A stretch of DNA of 31,027 nucleotides, taken from positions 1 to 31,027 of the forward strand of contig CAJLTE010000032.1 of NCBI GenBank assembly GCA_905209435.1. Reading direction: 5' to 3'. A model generated the notes under the pieces. That model was not told the origin of the DNA and made no database searches. It worked only from the letters and a program-made list of their open reading frames with translations. The position numbers and the translations under genes are program-made. Positions 8,156 through 15,269 of the stretch are shown one piece after another. Within the stretch, counting starts at the first letter, position 1. Each line of letters begins with the position of its first letter. This DNA comes from an uncultured Blautia sp. GTDB lineage: Bacteria; Bacillota_A; Clostridia; Lachnospirales; Lachnospiraceae.

Positions 8156-8293
8156 TATTGAGCAGTGCGCACAACCACAATTTTTATGGTTATGTTCACG
8201 GGTGCGCATCACCATGATTTTATGGTCGTGAGCAGGGAGCAAAAAAGGGGGGTGCGCAACTATATACTACGTATATATGTATGTGCGCACCCC
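8130..8293. other. Candidate replication origin: GTGCGCA iterons and AT-rich dyad
   Basis: The core GTGCGCA occurs at 8130, 8165, 8202, 8252 and 8283, spaced 35, 37, 50 and 31 bases apart, with a degenerate relative near 8140. The copies at 8165 and 8202 are each followed by a small CCA...TGG dyad. The last two form a perfect 10-bp inverted repeat (GGGGTGCGCA 8249-8258, TGCGCACCCC 8284-8293) around an AT-rich spacer that contains TATATAC-TAC-GTATATA (8261-8277), a good candidate unwinding element. The cluster begins inside the 3' end of the helicase gene. Iterons plus an AT-rich element beside an initiator gene are the standard form of a theta origin. Confidence 0.65.
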
Positions 8294-8361
8294 ACCTAGC
8301 GGGGGTAGGTAGTCGTGCGGAGCTGTACGCACGACGACCACCCACCCCGCATTCAGGTGGG
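8291..8361. other. Long nested hairpin next to the origin
   Basis: Three nested stems share one centre: CCCACCT (8291-8297) with AGGTGGG (8355-8361), GCGGGG (8299-8304) with CCCCGC (8345-8350), and GTCGTGCG (8312-8319) with CGCACGAC (8328-8335), with an 8-base loop. It is GC-rich, unlike the rest of the window, and no gene covers it. It could extrude as a cruciform or single-strand initiation site for priming, or act as an RNA structure in the RusA leader. There is no T-tract after it. Confidence 0.6.
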
Positions 8362-8400
8362 CACCATACCTAGAGCACCCGAAGAAGGGAGTTGAAATTT

Positions 8401-8796
8401 TTGACAACTGAATTTTTTTTAGCAATGAATCCTCCGACAGTAACTCATCAGGAACATAAAGTTGCAGTCGTGAATGGAAAGCCGGTATTTTATGATCCAC
8501 CGGAATTAAAAGCAGCCAGACAGAAACTGATGGCACATCTTGGCAAAGAAGTTCCTGAAGAACCATATAGGAAAGGTCTGCGTCTGGTGACGAAGTGGTG
8601 CTTTCTTGATGACGGTAAGCATGGTAATGGTTCGTATCGGATCACAAAACCAGATACGGACAATCTGCAGAAACTGTTAAAGGACTGTATGACTAGAGTT
8701 GGTTTCTGGGAAGATGATGCTCTTGTGGCGTCAGAAATCGTAGAAAAATTTTGGTCACAGATTCCAGGGATTTATATTAGGATTGAAGAATTATGA
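8401..8796 (+). CDS. rusA: RusA-family Holliday junction resolvase (131 aa)
   Basis: The length and pattern fit RusA endonucleases: an N-terminal PTVTHQ segment, the central KPDTDNLQKLLKD motif with its conserved Asp residues, and a following FWEDDALV with two more acidic residues that form the metal site. The enzyme cuts four-way junctions arising in phage replication and recombination. The TTG at 8401 is preferred over an in-frame TTG at 8392 because GAAGGGAG lies 9 bases upstream of 8401 but would touch 8392. An ATG at 8425 would remove part of the first strand. The gene directly follows the origin region and overlaps the next start by ATGA. Confidence 0.9.
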   Translation: MTTEFFLAMNPPTVTHQEHKVAVVNGKPVFYDPPELKAARQKLMAHLGKEVPEEPYRKGLRLVTKWCFLDDGKHGNGSYRITKPDTDNLQKLLKDCMTRVGFWEDDALVASEIVEKFWSQIPGIYIRIEEL

Positions 8797-9023
8797 CAGG
8801 ACAGGAATTAACTAAACTTTGGGAATTGTATCCAGAAGTCAGAACATTGTATGAACATTACAATGGGATCATGATTGAAGACGATGCAGCGTGGAAAGAA
8901 CTTGCAGATATAGCCGAGGAACTTATCCAGAGCAGCACCACAGAATTAAAGACTACGGTGATTTTGGAAACTGTACAACAGATAGAAAAAATTGCAAGAA
9001 AGAGGAAGGGGATAAATTTATGA
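8793..9023 (+). CDS. Hypothetical protein (76 aa)
   Basis: A small acidic, mostly helical protein with no recognised domain. Its ATG overlaps the stop of rusA (ATGA), and its own stop overlaps the next ATG in the same way, so the three genes are translationally coupled. It belongs to the cluster of tiny accessory proteins that commonly follow RusA in Clostridia phages. The function is unknown. Confidence 0.75.
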   Translation: MTGQELTKLWELYPEVRTLYEHYNGIMIEDDAAWKELADIAEELIQSSTTELKTTVILETVQQIEKIARKRKGINL

Positions 9024-9172
9024 ACAAAACATGTGCAACATGTATCGAGAATGATGATGGACTGTGTGACCGCAAAGGAATACTGGTCCATGATGATGAC
9101 AACTGTGAGCAATATAAGAAATCTTGGAAAGATGCCATGCTAAGACAGTTTAACAAAAAGACGAGATATTGA
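9020..9172 (+). CDS. Small Cys-rich protein, possible zinc ribbon (50 aa)
   Basis: It starts at the ATGA overlap with the preceding gene. A longer reading from 8891 is out of keeping with the coupled layout. The product has CATC at residues 5-8, Cys16 and Cys29, with a His-Asp-Asp-Asp segment between, which fits a small metal-binding knuckle. It is likely a nucleic-acid- or protein-binding accessory, but no family is recognised. The stop overlaps the first hairpin of the next gene's leader. Confidence 0.75.
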   Translation: MNKTCATCIENDDGLCDRKGILVHDDDNCEQYKKSWKDAMLRQFNKKTRY

Positions 9173-9254
9173 CCACTTCATTACGAGTGAAGTAGTCGCG
9201 AGAATATAGAAAGGAGCCAGCCTCCGGCCGGGGCAAGGGTATACCGGGCTTCTT
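9171..9254 (+). promoter_or_regulatory. Structured leader of the PAPS-reductase-like gene, ribosome site in a stem
   Basis: Hairpin 1 pairs GACCACTTCA (9171-9180) with TGAAGTAGTC (9188-9197), with one mismatch. A second stem pairs AAGGAGCC (9211-9218), which contains the only good ribosome site, with GGCTTCTT (9247-9254), which runs into the TTG start codon. Inside it GCCTC (9220-9224) pairs with GGGGC (9230-9234), and GGTATACC (9238-9245) is self-complementary. If it folds, ribosome access would be blocked until something opens the stem. No known riboswitch class is recognised. Confidence 0.5.
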
Positions 9255-10401
9255 GGATAAAATGAAAAATGGAGTAAGTAAAGTATATCTGGATAGACCA
9301 GATTATGCCGATTTTGATTCACCAGCAAAGTTCAATGCGATTCAGAGCATTGTAGCAAAACACTTAAAAGAGCATCCGAGTGCAATCTGTTCGTATTCCG
9401 GCGGTGCTGACAGTGATATCATGATTGACCTTATTGAGCGGACACGGCAGATTTTTAATCTTCCTTCAGTGAAATATGTATTTTTCAATACCGGACTTGA
9501 AATGAAAGCAACAAAAGACCATGTTAAGAGAACTGCCGAAAAATATGAGATAGAGATACAGGAATGCCGTCCGAAGATTAATATCGTACAGGCTTCCAGA
9601 AAATATGGGATTCCGTTCGTATCAAAGATCATGTCAGGAGGATTATCTGACTGGCAAAAGAAAGGAATACCGTTATCTATAGCAGACGAATACGATCAGG
9701 CAGAAGATAAGGCGGCAAAGCGTCAGGAACTTAGAGAAAGATATCCGAAATGTGAGAGTGTGATTAATTTCTTGTGCTGCTGTAATGCGGCAGGGGATCC
9801 GAGACCAAATATCCAGCTTGTGATAAATTCATCAAAATATATGCGTGACTTTATTGGAGAATATCCACCGGATTTTAAGATAAGCGCAAAGTGTTGTGAT
9901 TATTGCAAGAAACAAGTCGCTCATAACATCCAGAAAGATTACGAAATGGTAATTACTGGGGAGCGTAGAGACGAGGGCGGAATGAGGTCGGTTCCAAGAA
10001 AAGACAACACGGCTCTGTGCTTTACTGAGACAGCTTCAGGACAGTTTCGACTCAGACCACTGTATTATGTCTCTGATAAGGACAAGGCATGGTACAAGGA
10101 ACGTTACAGTATCAGATATTCAGACGCTTATGAGGTGTATGGTTTGACCAGAACAGGGTGTTGTGGATGCCCGATATCTTACAAGGCGGTAGAAGATTTG
10201 GAAAAAATTAAACCGTTTGAGCCGAATGTTGTAAAGGCGGCATGGAACATTTTTGGAAGAAGCTATGTATATCGAATGAAGTATAACGAATACAAGCAGA
10301 AAAGAAGAGAAGCTGAGAAAATAAATTTGGAAGATATTCCTGGCCAGATGATGATATTTGATTTTCTAGAGTGTCTACCAGAAGAGAAAGGAAGGAACTG
10401 A
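9253..10401 (+). CDS. PAPS-reductase-like PP-loop ATPase (382 aa)
   Basis: A PAPS reductase / DndC-like family member with the PP-loop SGGADSD at residues 49-55, which binds ATP and adenylates a substrate. Cysteine clusters lie at 175-177 (three in a row), 214-218 (CCDYC) and 303-306 (CCGC, followed by Pro), and could hold an iron-sulfur cluster or carry sulfur. Phage relatives are common, but their substrate is mostly unproven; DNA or tRNA modification and defence or counter-defence have been suggested for this superfamily. It stands alone without DndB, DndD or DndE. The start is uncertain: TTG 9253 or ATG 9262, both without a well-spaced ribosome site because the site at 9210-9216 lies in a stem. 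Confidence 0.85.
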   Translation: MDKMKNGVSKVYLDRPDYADFDSPAKFNAIQSIVAKHLKEHPSAICSYSGGADSDIMIDLIERTRQIFNLPSVKYVFFNTGLEMKATKDHVKRTAEKYEIEIQECRPKINIVQASRKYGIPFVSKIMSGGLSDWQKKGIPLSIADEYDQAEDKAAKRQELRERYPKCESVINFLCCCNAAGDPRPNIQLVINSSKYMRDFIGEYPPDFKISAKCCDYCKKQVAHNIQKDYEMVITGERRDEGGMRSVPRKDNTALCFTETASGQFRLRPLYYVSDKDKAWYKERYSIRYSDAYEVYGLTRTGCCGCPISYKAVEDLEKIKPFEPNVVKAAWNIFGRSYVYRMKYNEYKQKRREAEKINLEDIPGQMMIFDFLECLPEEKGRN

Positions 10402-10403
10402 CT

Positions 10404-10565
10404 ATGGCAGAAAAATATAAAACTTGTAAACACAGTACCGGCAAAGTAGGTGAGCTGATTGTATATGTTCATCCGACCTGTCCGAGGCTGTCGATGATAA
10501 AAGGTACCTTATGCAGCAGTAAGCTCCGCTGCAAGGAATGTAGGAGCTGGGAGGCAGAAAAATGA
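10404..10565 (+). CDS. Small Cys-rich protein (53 aa)
   Basis: It starts 2 bases after the previous stop, with GAAAGGAAGG upstream. Cysteines at residue 8, in the CP at about 26, and in the C-terminal LCSS...CKEC segment suggest a zinc-binding knuckle. The C-terminus is rich in Arg/Lys and Trp. No family is recognised. The stop overlaps the next start by ATGA. Confidence 0.7.
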   Translation: MAEKYKTCKHSTGKVGELIVYVHPTCPRLSMIKGTLCSSKLRCKECRSWEAEK

Positions 10566-10786
10566 GTAAAAATCTCAAACAACAGAAAGGTGATGGTGGT
10601 GATATGGAATATAAAAACAACGAAGGCTACCCAGATCCAACAGCCGGAAAAGCGATCCGGGCAGCAGACCGAATGCCAACGCATATTTACAATGTTTACC
10701 GTGCATTAAATGCAGTTGCAGGGTTGCATAGCCTTGAAATTATGGGCTTAAGAGATAAGAAGACAGGCCGAGAATGGCCGAAATAA
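10562..10786 (+). CDS. Hypothetical protein (74 aa)
   Basis: A short, conserved-looking protein. From residue 15 the sequence (MEYKNNEGYPDPTAGKAI) looks like a family start, so an internal ATG at 10604, which also has an AAGGTGATGG upstream, is an alternative. The ATG at 10562 is favoured by the ATGA overlap and by GGGAGG 7 bases upstream. Similar short proteins occur just before the late regulator in Clostridia phages. The function is unknown. Confidence 0.7.
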   Translation: MSKNLKQQKGDGGDMEYKNNEGYPDPTAGKAIRAADRMPTHIYNVYRALNAVAGLHSLEIMGLRDKKTGREWPK

Positions 10787-10839
10787 GAAGGACAGGAGTG
10801 TAATTGCTCTCAGCTAAAATGAAAGGAGGAGCGATACCG

Positions 10840-11310
10840 ATGGACAAGAACATCCTGGAACAATACCTAGAATTAAAAGAAGAAATCAGGGACTTACAAG
10901 ACAGAATAGATCGGGATGAACGCAGACTTGAGAAAATAAGAAAAGAGGGCGTAGTATCCGATACGGTAAAAGGAACCAGAAGTGATGGTACCTTCGGCCC
11001 AATTAAAATTACCGGCTATCCGATTCCTGAACATAACCAGGTAAAAAATATGATAAAGAAAAGAGTGGCAAAATTACATATTCTGGAGGACGATCTCCAG
11101 AACGCAATTAATGAGGTAGATGAGTTTATTGGAAAAGTTCCTAAAAGTGATCTAAGAATGATATTTCGATTTAGGTATCTGGATGATATGACCTGGGCAG
11201 CAGTTGCCCTGAATATGAATGATCGTTTTCCAAAGCGAAGAATCAAGTATACAGAAGATAGTTGCAGGATGCGCCATGACAGGTATCTGGAAAATAATTT
11301 AAAAAAATAA
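10840..11310 (+). CDS. Sigma-region-4-like late gene regulator (156 aa)
   Basis: The N-terminal half is a charged coiled coil (residues about 5-40), followed by a loop with a TGYP motif. The C-terminal half (from about 105) reads as a sigma-70 region 4-like helix-turn-helix, with RMIFRFRYLDDMTWAAVA and then YTEDSCRMRHDRYL as recognition helix. This matches the ArpU/DUF1492-like regulators at the end of early operons. The ATG at 10840 has a perfect AAAGGAGG ribosome site; an upstream in-frame start at 10804 does not. It probably activates the late genes, and its likely target site lies just behind it at 11317-11352. Confidence 0.8.
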   Translation: MDKNILEQYLELKEEIRDLQDRIDRDERRLEKIRKEGVVSDTVKGTRSDGTFGPIKITGYPIPEHNQVKNMIKKRVAKLHILEDDLQNAINEVDEFIGKVPKSDLRMIFRFRYLDDMTWAAVALNMNDRFPKRRIKYTEDSCRMRHDRYLENNLKK

Positions 11311-11316
11311 CAAAAT

Positions 11317-11352
11317 GTTCGGTCACGTTCGCTTTAAATATAGTAAGCTATA
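11317..11352 (+). promoter_or_regulatory. Candidate late promoter / activator site
   Basis: GTTCG (11317-11321) and GTTCG (11327-11331) form a direct repeat one DNA turn apart. Then comes TATAGTAAGCTATA (11339-11352), a dyad that holds a TATAGT -10-like box. The -35 position is TGTTCG, 17 bases upstream, which is poor for sigma-A, so an activator or alternative sigma is expected. The site starts 6 bases after the sigma-like gene and upstream of the tRNA and terminase. Confidence 0.5.
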
Positions 11353-11558
11353 AACTGAACTCAGTGAAAGATCATACAGAGTTCTTCTTACGCACGGATA
11401 AAAAGCAGAAGCGCCGAAACAATGTCTGTGTACTTCGAGGGTAGGAATAAAATGTTGCAGACGTAAATAAAAATGGCGAAAGAAAGTAACCGGAAACCTC
11501 CATGCAATCGGTATATTGGCGCGTATGGATTGCGCAATCAGATTATAAAACTCCTTTT
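11353..11558 (+). other. Non-coding stretch before the terminator; possible ncRNA or cos region
   Basis: No reading frame with a ribosome site is convincing here. The stretch lies between the candidate late promoter and an intrinsic terminator, so a transcript of about 200-240 bases would be made. It contains a perfect 12-bp palindrome, GATTGCGCAATC (11528-11539), and the same GATTGC pairs with GCAATC near 11505. Cos sites in Gram-positive phages lie in this position, upstream of the small terminase, so a packaging site is the main alternative. Confidence 0.4.
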
Positions 11559-11590
11559 AAAAAGCCACCTAGCTCACAGGTGGCTTTTTA
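11559..11590 (+). terminator. Intrinsic terminator (bidirectional)
   Basis: AAAAAGCCACCT (11559-11570) pairs with AGGTGGCTTTTT (11578-11589) around the loop AGCTCAC. The T-tract and the A-tract on the other side allow termination in both directions. It separates the late regulator and its downstream region from the tRNA and terminase genes, so antitermination or a second promoter is needed for late expression. Confidence 0.9.
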
Positions 11591-11602
11591 TTGTAAAAAT
11601 AA

Positions 11603-11676
11603 GGACATTTAGCTCAGCAGGCTAGAGCAACCGGCTCATAACCGGTCGGTCCTGGGTTCAAGCCCTAGAATGTCCA
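11603..11676 (+). tRNA. tRNA with CAU anticodon (Ile2 or elongator Met)
   Basis: The clover-leaf is complete: acceptor GGACATT/AATGTCC, D stem GCTC/GAGC, anticodon stem ACCGG/CCGGT with loop CTCATAA, T stem CTGGG/CCTAG (one G-T pair) with loop TTCAAGC, discriminator A, and no encoded CCA. The anticodon is CAT. The sequence, as I recall the families, is closer to Firmicutes tRNA-Ile2 (lysidine-modified C34, reads AUA) than to elongator tRNA-Met, but this was not computed. It is not an initiator tRNA, since the acceptor begins with a G-C pair. Confidence 0.93.
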
Positions 11677-11711
11677 TGAATCAAAAACAAACGAATAAGA
11701 GGTGGTGATGC

Positions 11712-12485
11712 TTGGCAAGGGCACCGAATCGAAGGGCGGAAAAAGCCAAGGAATTGTTTGACAAAGGCTTGAAATTAATAGAGATTGCAAATCAATTGAA
11801 TGTTCCGGAAGGGACGATTCGAAGCTGGAAAAACAGATACAATTGGGAGTGCAACGTTGCAGTAAAAAAACGCAACGTTGCAAAAAAGAAAGGCGGGCAG
11901 CCTGGTAACAAAAACGCAGAAGGCTGTGGAGCACCAGAACAGAATAAAAACGCAATCAAAACAGGAGAGTTTGAAACTCTCTTTTTTGATACCCTAAATC
12001 CAGAAGAAAAACAGCTAGCTGCCATGGTACAGCCGGACAAAGGACAGCTTCTTCTTCAGGAAATCCGACTTTTGATAGTCAGGGAGCACCGGATGCTGAA
12101 AAGAATAGAAGTTCTCCGACGATTGGAAGAACGAGAGCCGGCAGCAGAATCTGATGGAGAGAACATCCCTCCAGGAATGTCAGTAACAGAATACAGTTCC
12201 GGTATAGAAAAGGGAAAACCTACCGAACTAAGAAAATACGAAGGAATCTTAGGGCAGATTCAGGCGATTGAAGATGCATTAACCAGAGTCCAGGCAAGGC
12301 AGCAGAAAGCTATCGAAACCTTACACAAGTTTGGATATGATGATGCCCGTCTGGAACTTGAGACAATGCGATTTGAATTTGAACTCCTGAAACAGGATGG
12401 ACAAAACGAAGACACTGAAGATGATGGCTTCCTGGATGCTATGAATGCATCTGCAGAATCTGTTTGGGGTGATGTAGATGTATGA
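11712..12485 (+). CDS. terS: Terminase small subunit, PBSX/YqaS type (257 aa)
   Basis: The N-terminal helix-turn-helix (residues about 8-45, with KLIEIANQLNVPEGTIRSWK) recognises the packaging site. It is followed by a basic KKGGQPGNKNA linker and a long helical oligomerisation and terminase-binding region with coiled-coil character. The length is usual for the YqaS-like family. It starts at TTG 11712 with AGGTGGTG upstream; the nearby ATG at 11708 is in another frame. The stop overlaps the large-subunit start by 8 bases. Confidence 0.9.
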   Translation: MARAPNRRAEKAKELFDKGLKLIEIANQLNVPEGTIRSWKNRYNWECNVAVKKRNVAKKKGGQPGNKNAEGCGAPEQNKNAIKTGEFETLFFDTLNPEEKQLAAMVQPDKGQLLLQEIRLLIVREHRMLKRIEVLRRLEEREPAAESDGENIPPGMSVTEYSSGIEKGKPTELRKYEGILGQIQAIEDALTRVQARQQKAIETLHKFGYDDARLELETMRFEFELLKQDGQNEDTEDDGFLDAMNASAESVWGDVDV

Positions 12486-13824
12486 AAAGATATCAGCATT
12501 AAGAGAACGCCTCAATAAAATGAAACAGAACCGATCTGCAAAGCAGAACGGACAGACATTCCATTTTTCTGCGTTTTCGCAAAAACAGAAACAGGTTCTT
12601 ACCTGGTGGTGCGAAGGTTCGCCAGTGCATGACAAAGATGGAATCATAGCAGATGGAGCAATCCGATCAGGAAAAACTATCAGCATGTCTTTATCATTTG
12701 TCATGTGGGCAATGAGCACATTCAGCGGTCAGAACTTTGCCATGTGCGGAAAAACAATTGGTTCTTTCCGACGAAATGTTCTGTTCTGGCTAAAGTTAAT
12801 GCTCCGATCACGAGGTTATTCCATCACGGATCATAGAGCTGACAATCTTCTGACCATTAGAAAAAATGGAAAAGAAAACTATTTCTACATATTTGGCGGC
12901 AAGGATGAACGATCTCAGGATTTGATCCAGGGCATCACATTGGCCGGAGTATTCTTTGACGAAGTTGCTCTGATGCCAGAATCTTTCGTGAACCAGGCGA
13001 CAGGACGCTGCTCTGTAACTGGTTCAAAGTTTTTCTTCAACTGCAATCCGGATGGCCCATACCATTGGTTTAAAGTCAACTGGATTGATAAAGCAGCAGA
13101 AAAGAAGCTACTTTATCTCCACTTCACCATGGATGATAACTTGTCCCTGAGTGAAGAAATCAAAGCCAGATACCGCAGCATGTATATCGGCGTTTTCTTT
13201 AAACGCTACATCCTAGGATTGTGGGCAGCAGCAGAAGGCATCATCTACGATATGTTTGATGAAGAGAAACATGTTCAGAATATCCGTGATTTTTTTCAGT
13301 TGTTAATCAATGGAAACAGATATGTATCCTGCGACTATGGTACCCAGAACGCCACGGTATTCCTGCTTTGGAATAAAGGAGTCAATGGGAAATGGTATTG
13401 CATCAGGGAGTATTACTATTCCGGAAGAGATAAAGGCAAACAGAAGACAGATTCAGAATATGCAGACGACCTGAAGAAGTGGCTGGATGGAACAAAAATC
13501 AAAGCGGTTATCGTGGATCCATCCGCCGCTTCTTTTATTGCGGAACTTAGAAAACATGGGTACAAGGTGATAAAGGCGAACAACGATGTGCTGGACGGAA
13601 TCCGCCTGGTAGGAATGCTCCTGAACATGGGACTACTTGTCTTTGCTTCTTCATGCAAGGAAACTATAAAGGAGTTTGCATCCTATATCTGGGATGAGAA
13701 AGCTCTGGAACGAGGCGAGGACAAACCAATAAAACAGCACGATCACGCCATGGATGCTACACGCTATTTCTGCAGCACCATAATTGGTAATAGGCTTGCT
13801 AAATTAAAAGAAGTAAGGATGTGA
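12478..13824 (+). CDS. terL: Terminase large subunit, PBSX family (448 aa)
   Basis: The packaging motor and headful or cos nuclease. Walker A is GAIRSGKT at residues 60-67, and Walker B ends in FFDE with Asp161-Glu162. The RNase H-like nuclease has Asp286 (in SCDYG), Asp347 (in VIVDPSA) and Asp426 (in HAMDATRY) as its metal-binding triad. All key residues are present. The length is typical for Terminase_3/PBSX members. The 8-base overlap with the small subunit gives coupled translation. Confidence 0.95.
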   Translation: MYEKISALRERLNKMKQNRSAKQNGQTFHFSAFSQKQKQVLTWWCEGSPVHDKDGIIADGAIRSGKTISMSLSFVMWAMSTFSGQNFAMCGKTIGSFRRNVLFWLKLMLRSRGYSITDHRADNLLTIRKNGKENYFYIFGGKDERSQDLIQGITLAGVFFDEVALMPESFVNQATGRCSVTGSKFFFNCNPDGPYHWFKVNWIDKAAEKKLLYLHFTMDDNLSLSEEIKARYRSMYIGVFFKRYILGLWAAAEGIIYDMFDEEKHVQNIRDFFQLLINGNRYVSCDYGTQNATVFLLWNKGVNGKWYCIREYYYSGRDKGKQKTDSEYADDLKKWLDGTKIKAVIVDPSAASFIAELRKHGYKVIKANNDVLDGIRLVGMLLNMGLLVFASSCKETIKEFASYIWDEKALERGEDKPIKQHDHAMDATRYFCSTIIGNRLAKLKEVRM

Positions 13825-13829
13825 GAAAA

Positions 13830-15269
13830 ATGTATACATTTACAATTCCAAGAGAAAGATTCGACGAGTTGAACCCAGATAAGCAGATGATTCGGCAGCT
13901 GATTAGTAAACATATCAGCATGGTGGGCAGATTAAAAAAGAATATGGCTTATTACAAAGGACAACACGAGATCCTAAATGATTCCGGACGGGAGAACAAA
14001 TTGGTATGTAATCATGCCAAAGATATTGCAGACACGGCCAGCAGCTATTTTATTGGCAATCCGGTATCTTATAAATCAGAAAATGATATTACAGATCTGA
14101 CAGATGCACTGGAACTGGCCGGAGCAGATGAAGCAGATGGAGATAACGGCCTGGAGCTTTCTATTTACGGTCTGGCATATGAATATATCTATGTAAAAGA
14201 AAATGACAATATTCTGTGCATAAAAAATATCTCAGCAGAGAATACGTTTATGGTAAAAGACGACAGCATCGAGGAAAACGAACTCTTTGCTGTCTATTAT
14301 TATATATGCAAAGATGATTCAGGAATTTCTGCTGATCGCTATATAGCAACGGTAGTGACGGAAAATTACAAGTATGAACTGAATATTGAAAATAACAGTA
14401 CATACCAGGCGACGACAGAACCAGCAATACCGCATTATCTAGGAGAAATTCCCATTATTGAATACCTTAACAATAAATTTGCCATTGGCGATTTTGAACT
14501 TCAGATTCCGTTGATTGACGCTTACAACGTTCTGATGAGTGACCGAGTTACAGACAAAGAACAGTTTATAGATGCGATTTTGGCTATCTATGGGACACTG
14601 CTTGCAGATGAGGAAGTCGAAGACGAGAACGGGGAAAAGAAAGACGGATCAACCGCAGCAATGAAAAAACTGAAAAAGAGAAAGGTACTGGAAATGCCAG
14701 ACGGAACGAAAGCAGAGTACCTCAGCAGAACTTTCGATGAATCCGGTGTGGAAATACTGAAAAAAGCAATAGAGCAGGATATTCATAAGTTTTCGCATAT
14801 CCCCTGCATGACAGATGAAAGTTTTGGAGGTAATGTTTCAGGCGTAGCTATGGAATTTAAGCTACTTGGGATGGAAAACATCACAAAAATCAAGACAAGA
14901 TATTACAAAAAAAGCTTAAGAAAGCGCATTCGGATATTCTGCAATTTCCTTGCATTGCATGGAAAGAACATATATGCAACAGGGATCACAATGACTTTCA
15001 CAAGAGCATTGCCGAAGAATCTTCTGGAAATCTCTCAGATTGTATCGAATCTATGGGGCAAAGTAAGCAGAAAGACTTTACTGGCACAGGTTCCGTTTGT
15101 GGATAACATAGATGATGAACTGAAAGCTCTAGACGAGGAAACAGAGGAGAATCTGAAGCGGCAGCAGGAAATGTTTGGAATGCAGGGAAACACTCCACCA
15201 GATCAGACAGATCCGGATAAAGAAGAGAAATCTTCTGAAAAGAAAAAGGAAGATGTAAATGAAGAATGA
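13830..15269 (+). CDS. Portal protein, SPP1 gp6 type (479 aa)
   Basis: The portal forms the ring at the capsid vertex through which DNA passes. The N-terminal part, with a KKNMAYYKGQHEI stretch, and the long helical C-terminal stem match SPP1-gp6-like portals. The acidic, Lys/Glu-rich tail (residues about 445-479) is low-complexity. The ATG at 13830 is preferred; a GTG at 13821 overlaps the terminase stop (GTGA) and is the alternative, but the ribosome site AAGGATGTGAG fits the ATG better. The next gene starts 11 bases before its stop. Confidence 0.9.
   Translation: MYTFTIPRERFDELNPDKQMIRQLISKHISMVGRLKKNMAYYKGQHEILNDSGRENKLVCNHAKDIADTASSYFIGNPVSYKSENDITDLTDALELAGADEADGDNGLELSIYGLAYEYIYVKENDNILCIKNISAENTFMVKDDSIEENELFAVYYYICKDDSGISADRYIATVVTENYKYELNIENNSTYQATTEPAIPHYLGEIPIIEYLNNKFAIGDFELQIPLIDAYNVLMSDRVTDKEQFIDAILAIYGTLLADEEVEDENGEKKDGSTAAMKKLKKRKVLEMPDGTKAEYLSRTFDESGVEILKKAIEQDIHKFSHIPCMTDESFGGNVSGVAMEFKLLGMENITKIKTRYYKKSLRKRIRIFCNFLALHGKNIYATGITMTFTRALPKNLLEISQIVSNLWGKVSRKTLLAQVPFVDNIDDELKALDEETEENLKRQQEMFGMQGNTPPDQTDPDKEEKSSEKKKEDVNEE

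Noticed and set aside
8156..8400. CRISPR-like repeat array
   Set aside because: The GTGCGCA units are short, unevenly spaced and partly inverted, and no cas genes are near. Iterons explain them better.
8891..9172. 93-residue protein starting at 8891
   Set aside because: It would overlap the preceding gene by about 130 bases. The ATG at 9020 in an ATGA overlap gives a compact Cys-rich protein that fits the operon.
9253..10401. Dnd phosphorothioation system
   Set aside because: Only a DndC-like PP-loop protein is present; DndA, DndB, DndD and DndE are absent, so a full system cannot be claimed.
11353..11590. GOLLD or ROOL large ncRNA next to the phage tRNA
   Set aside because: These RNAs are several hundred bases longer than the space available here, and no matching core was recognised.
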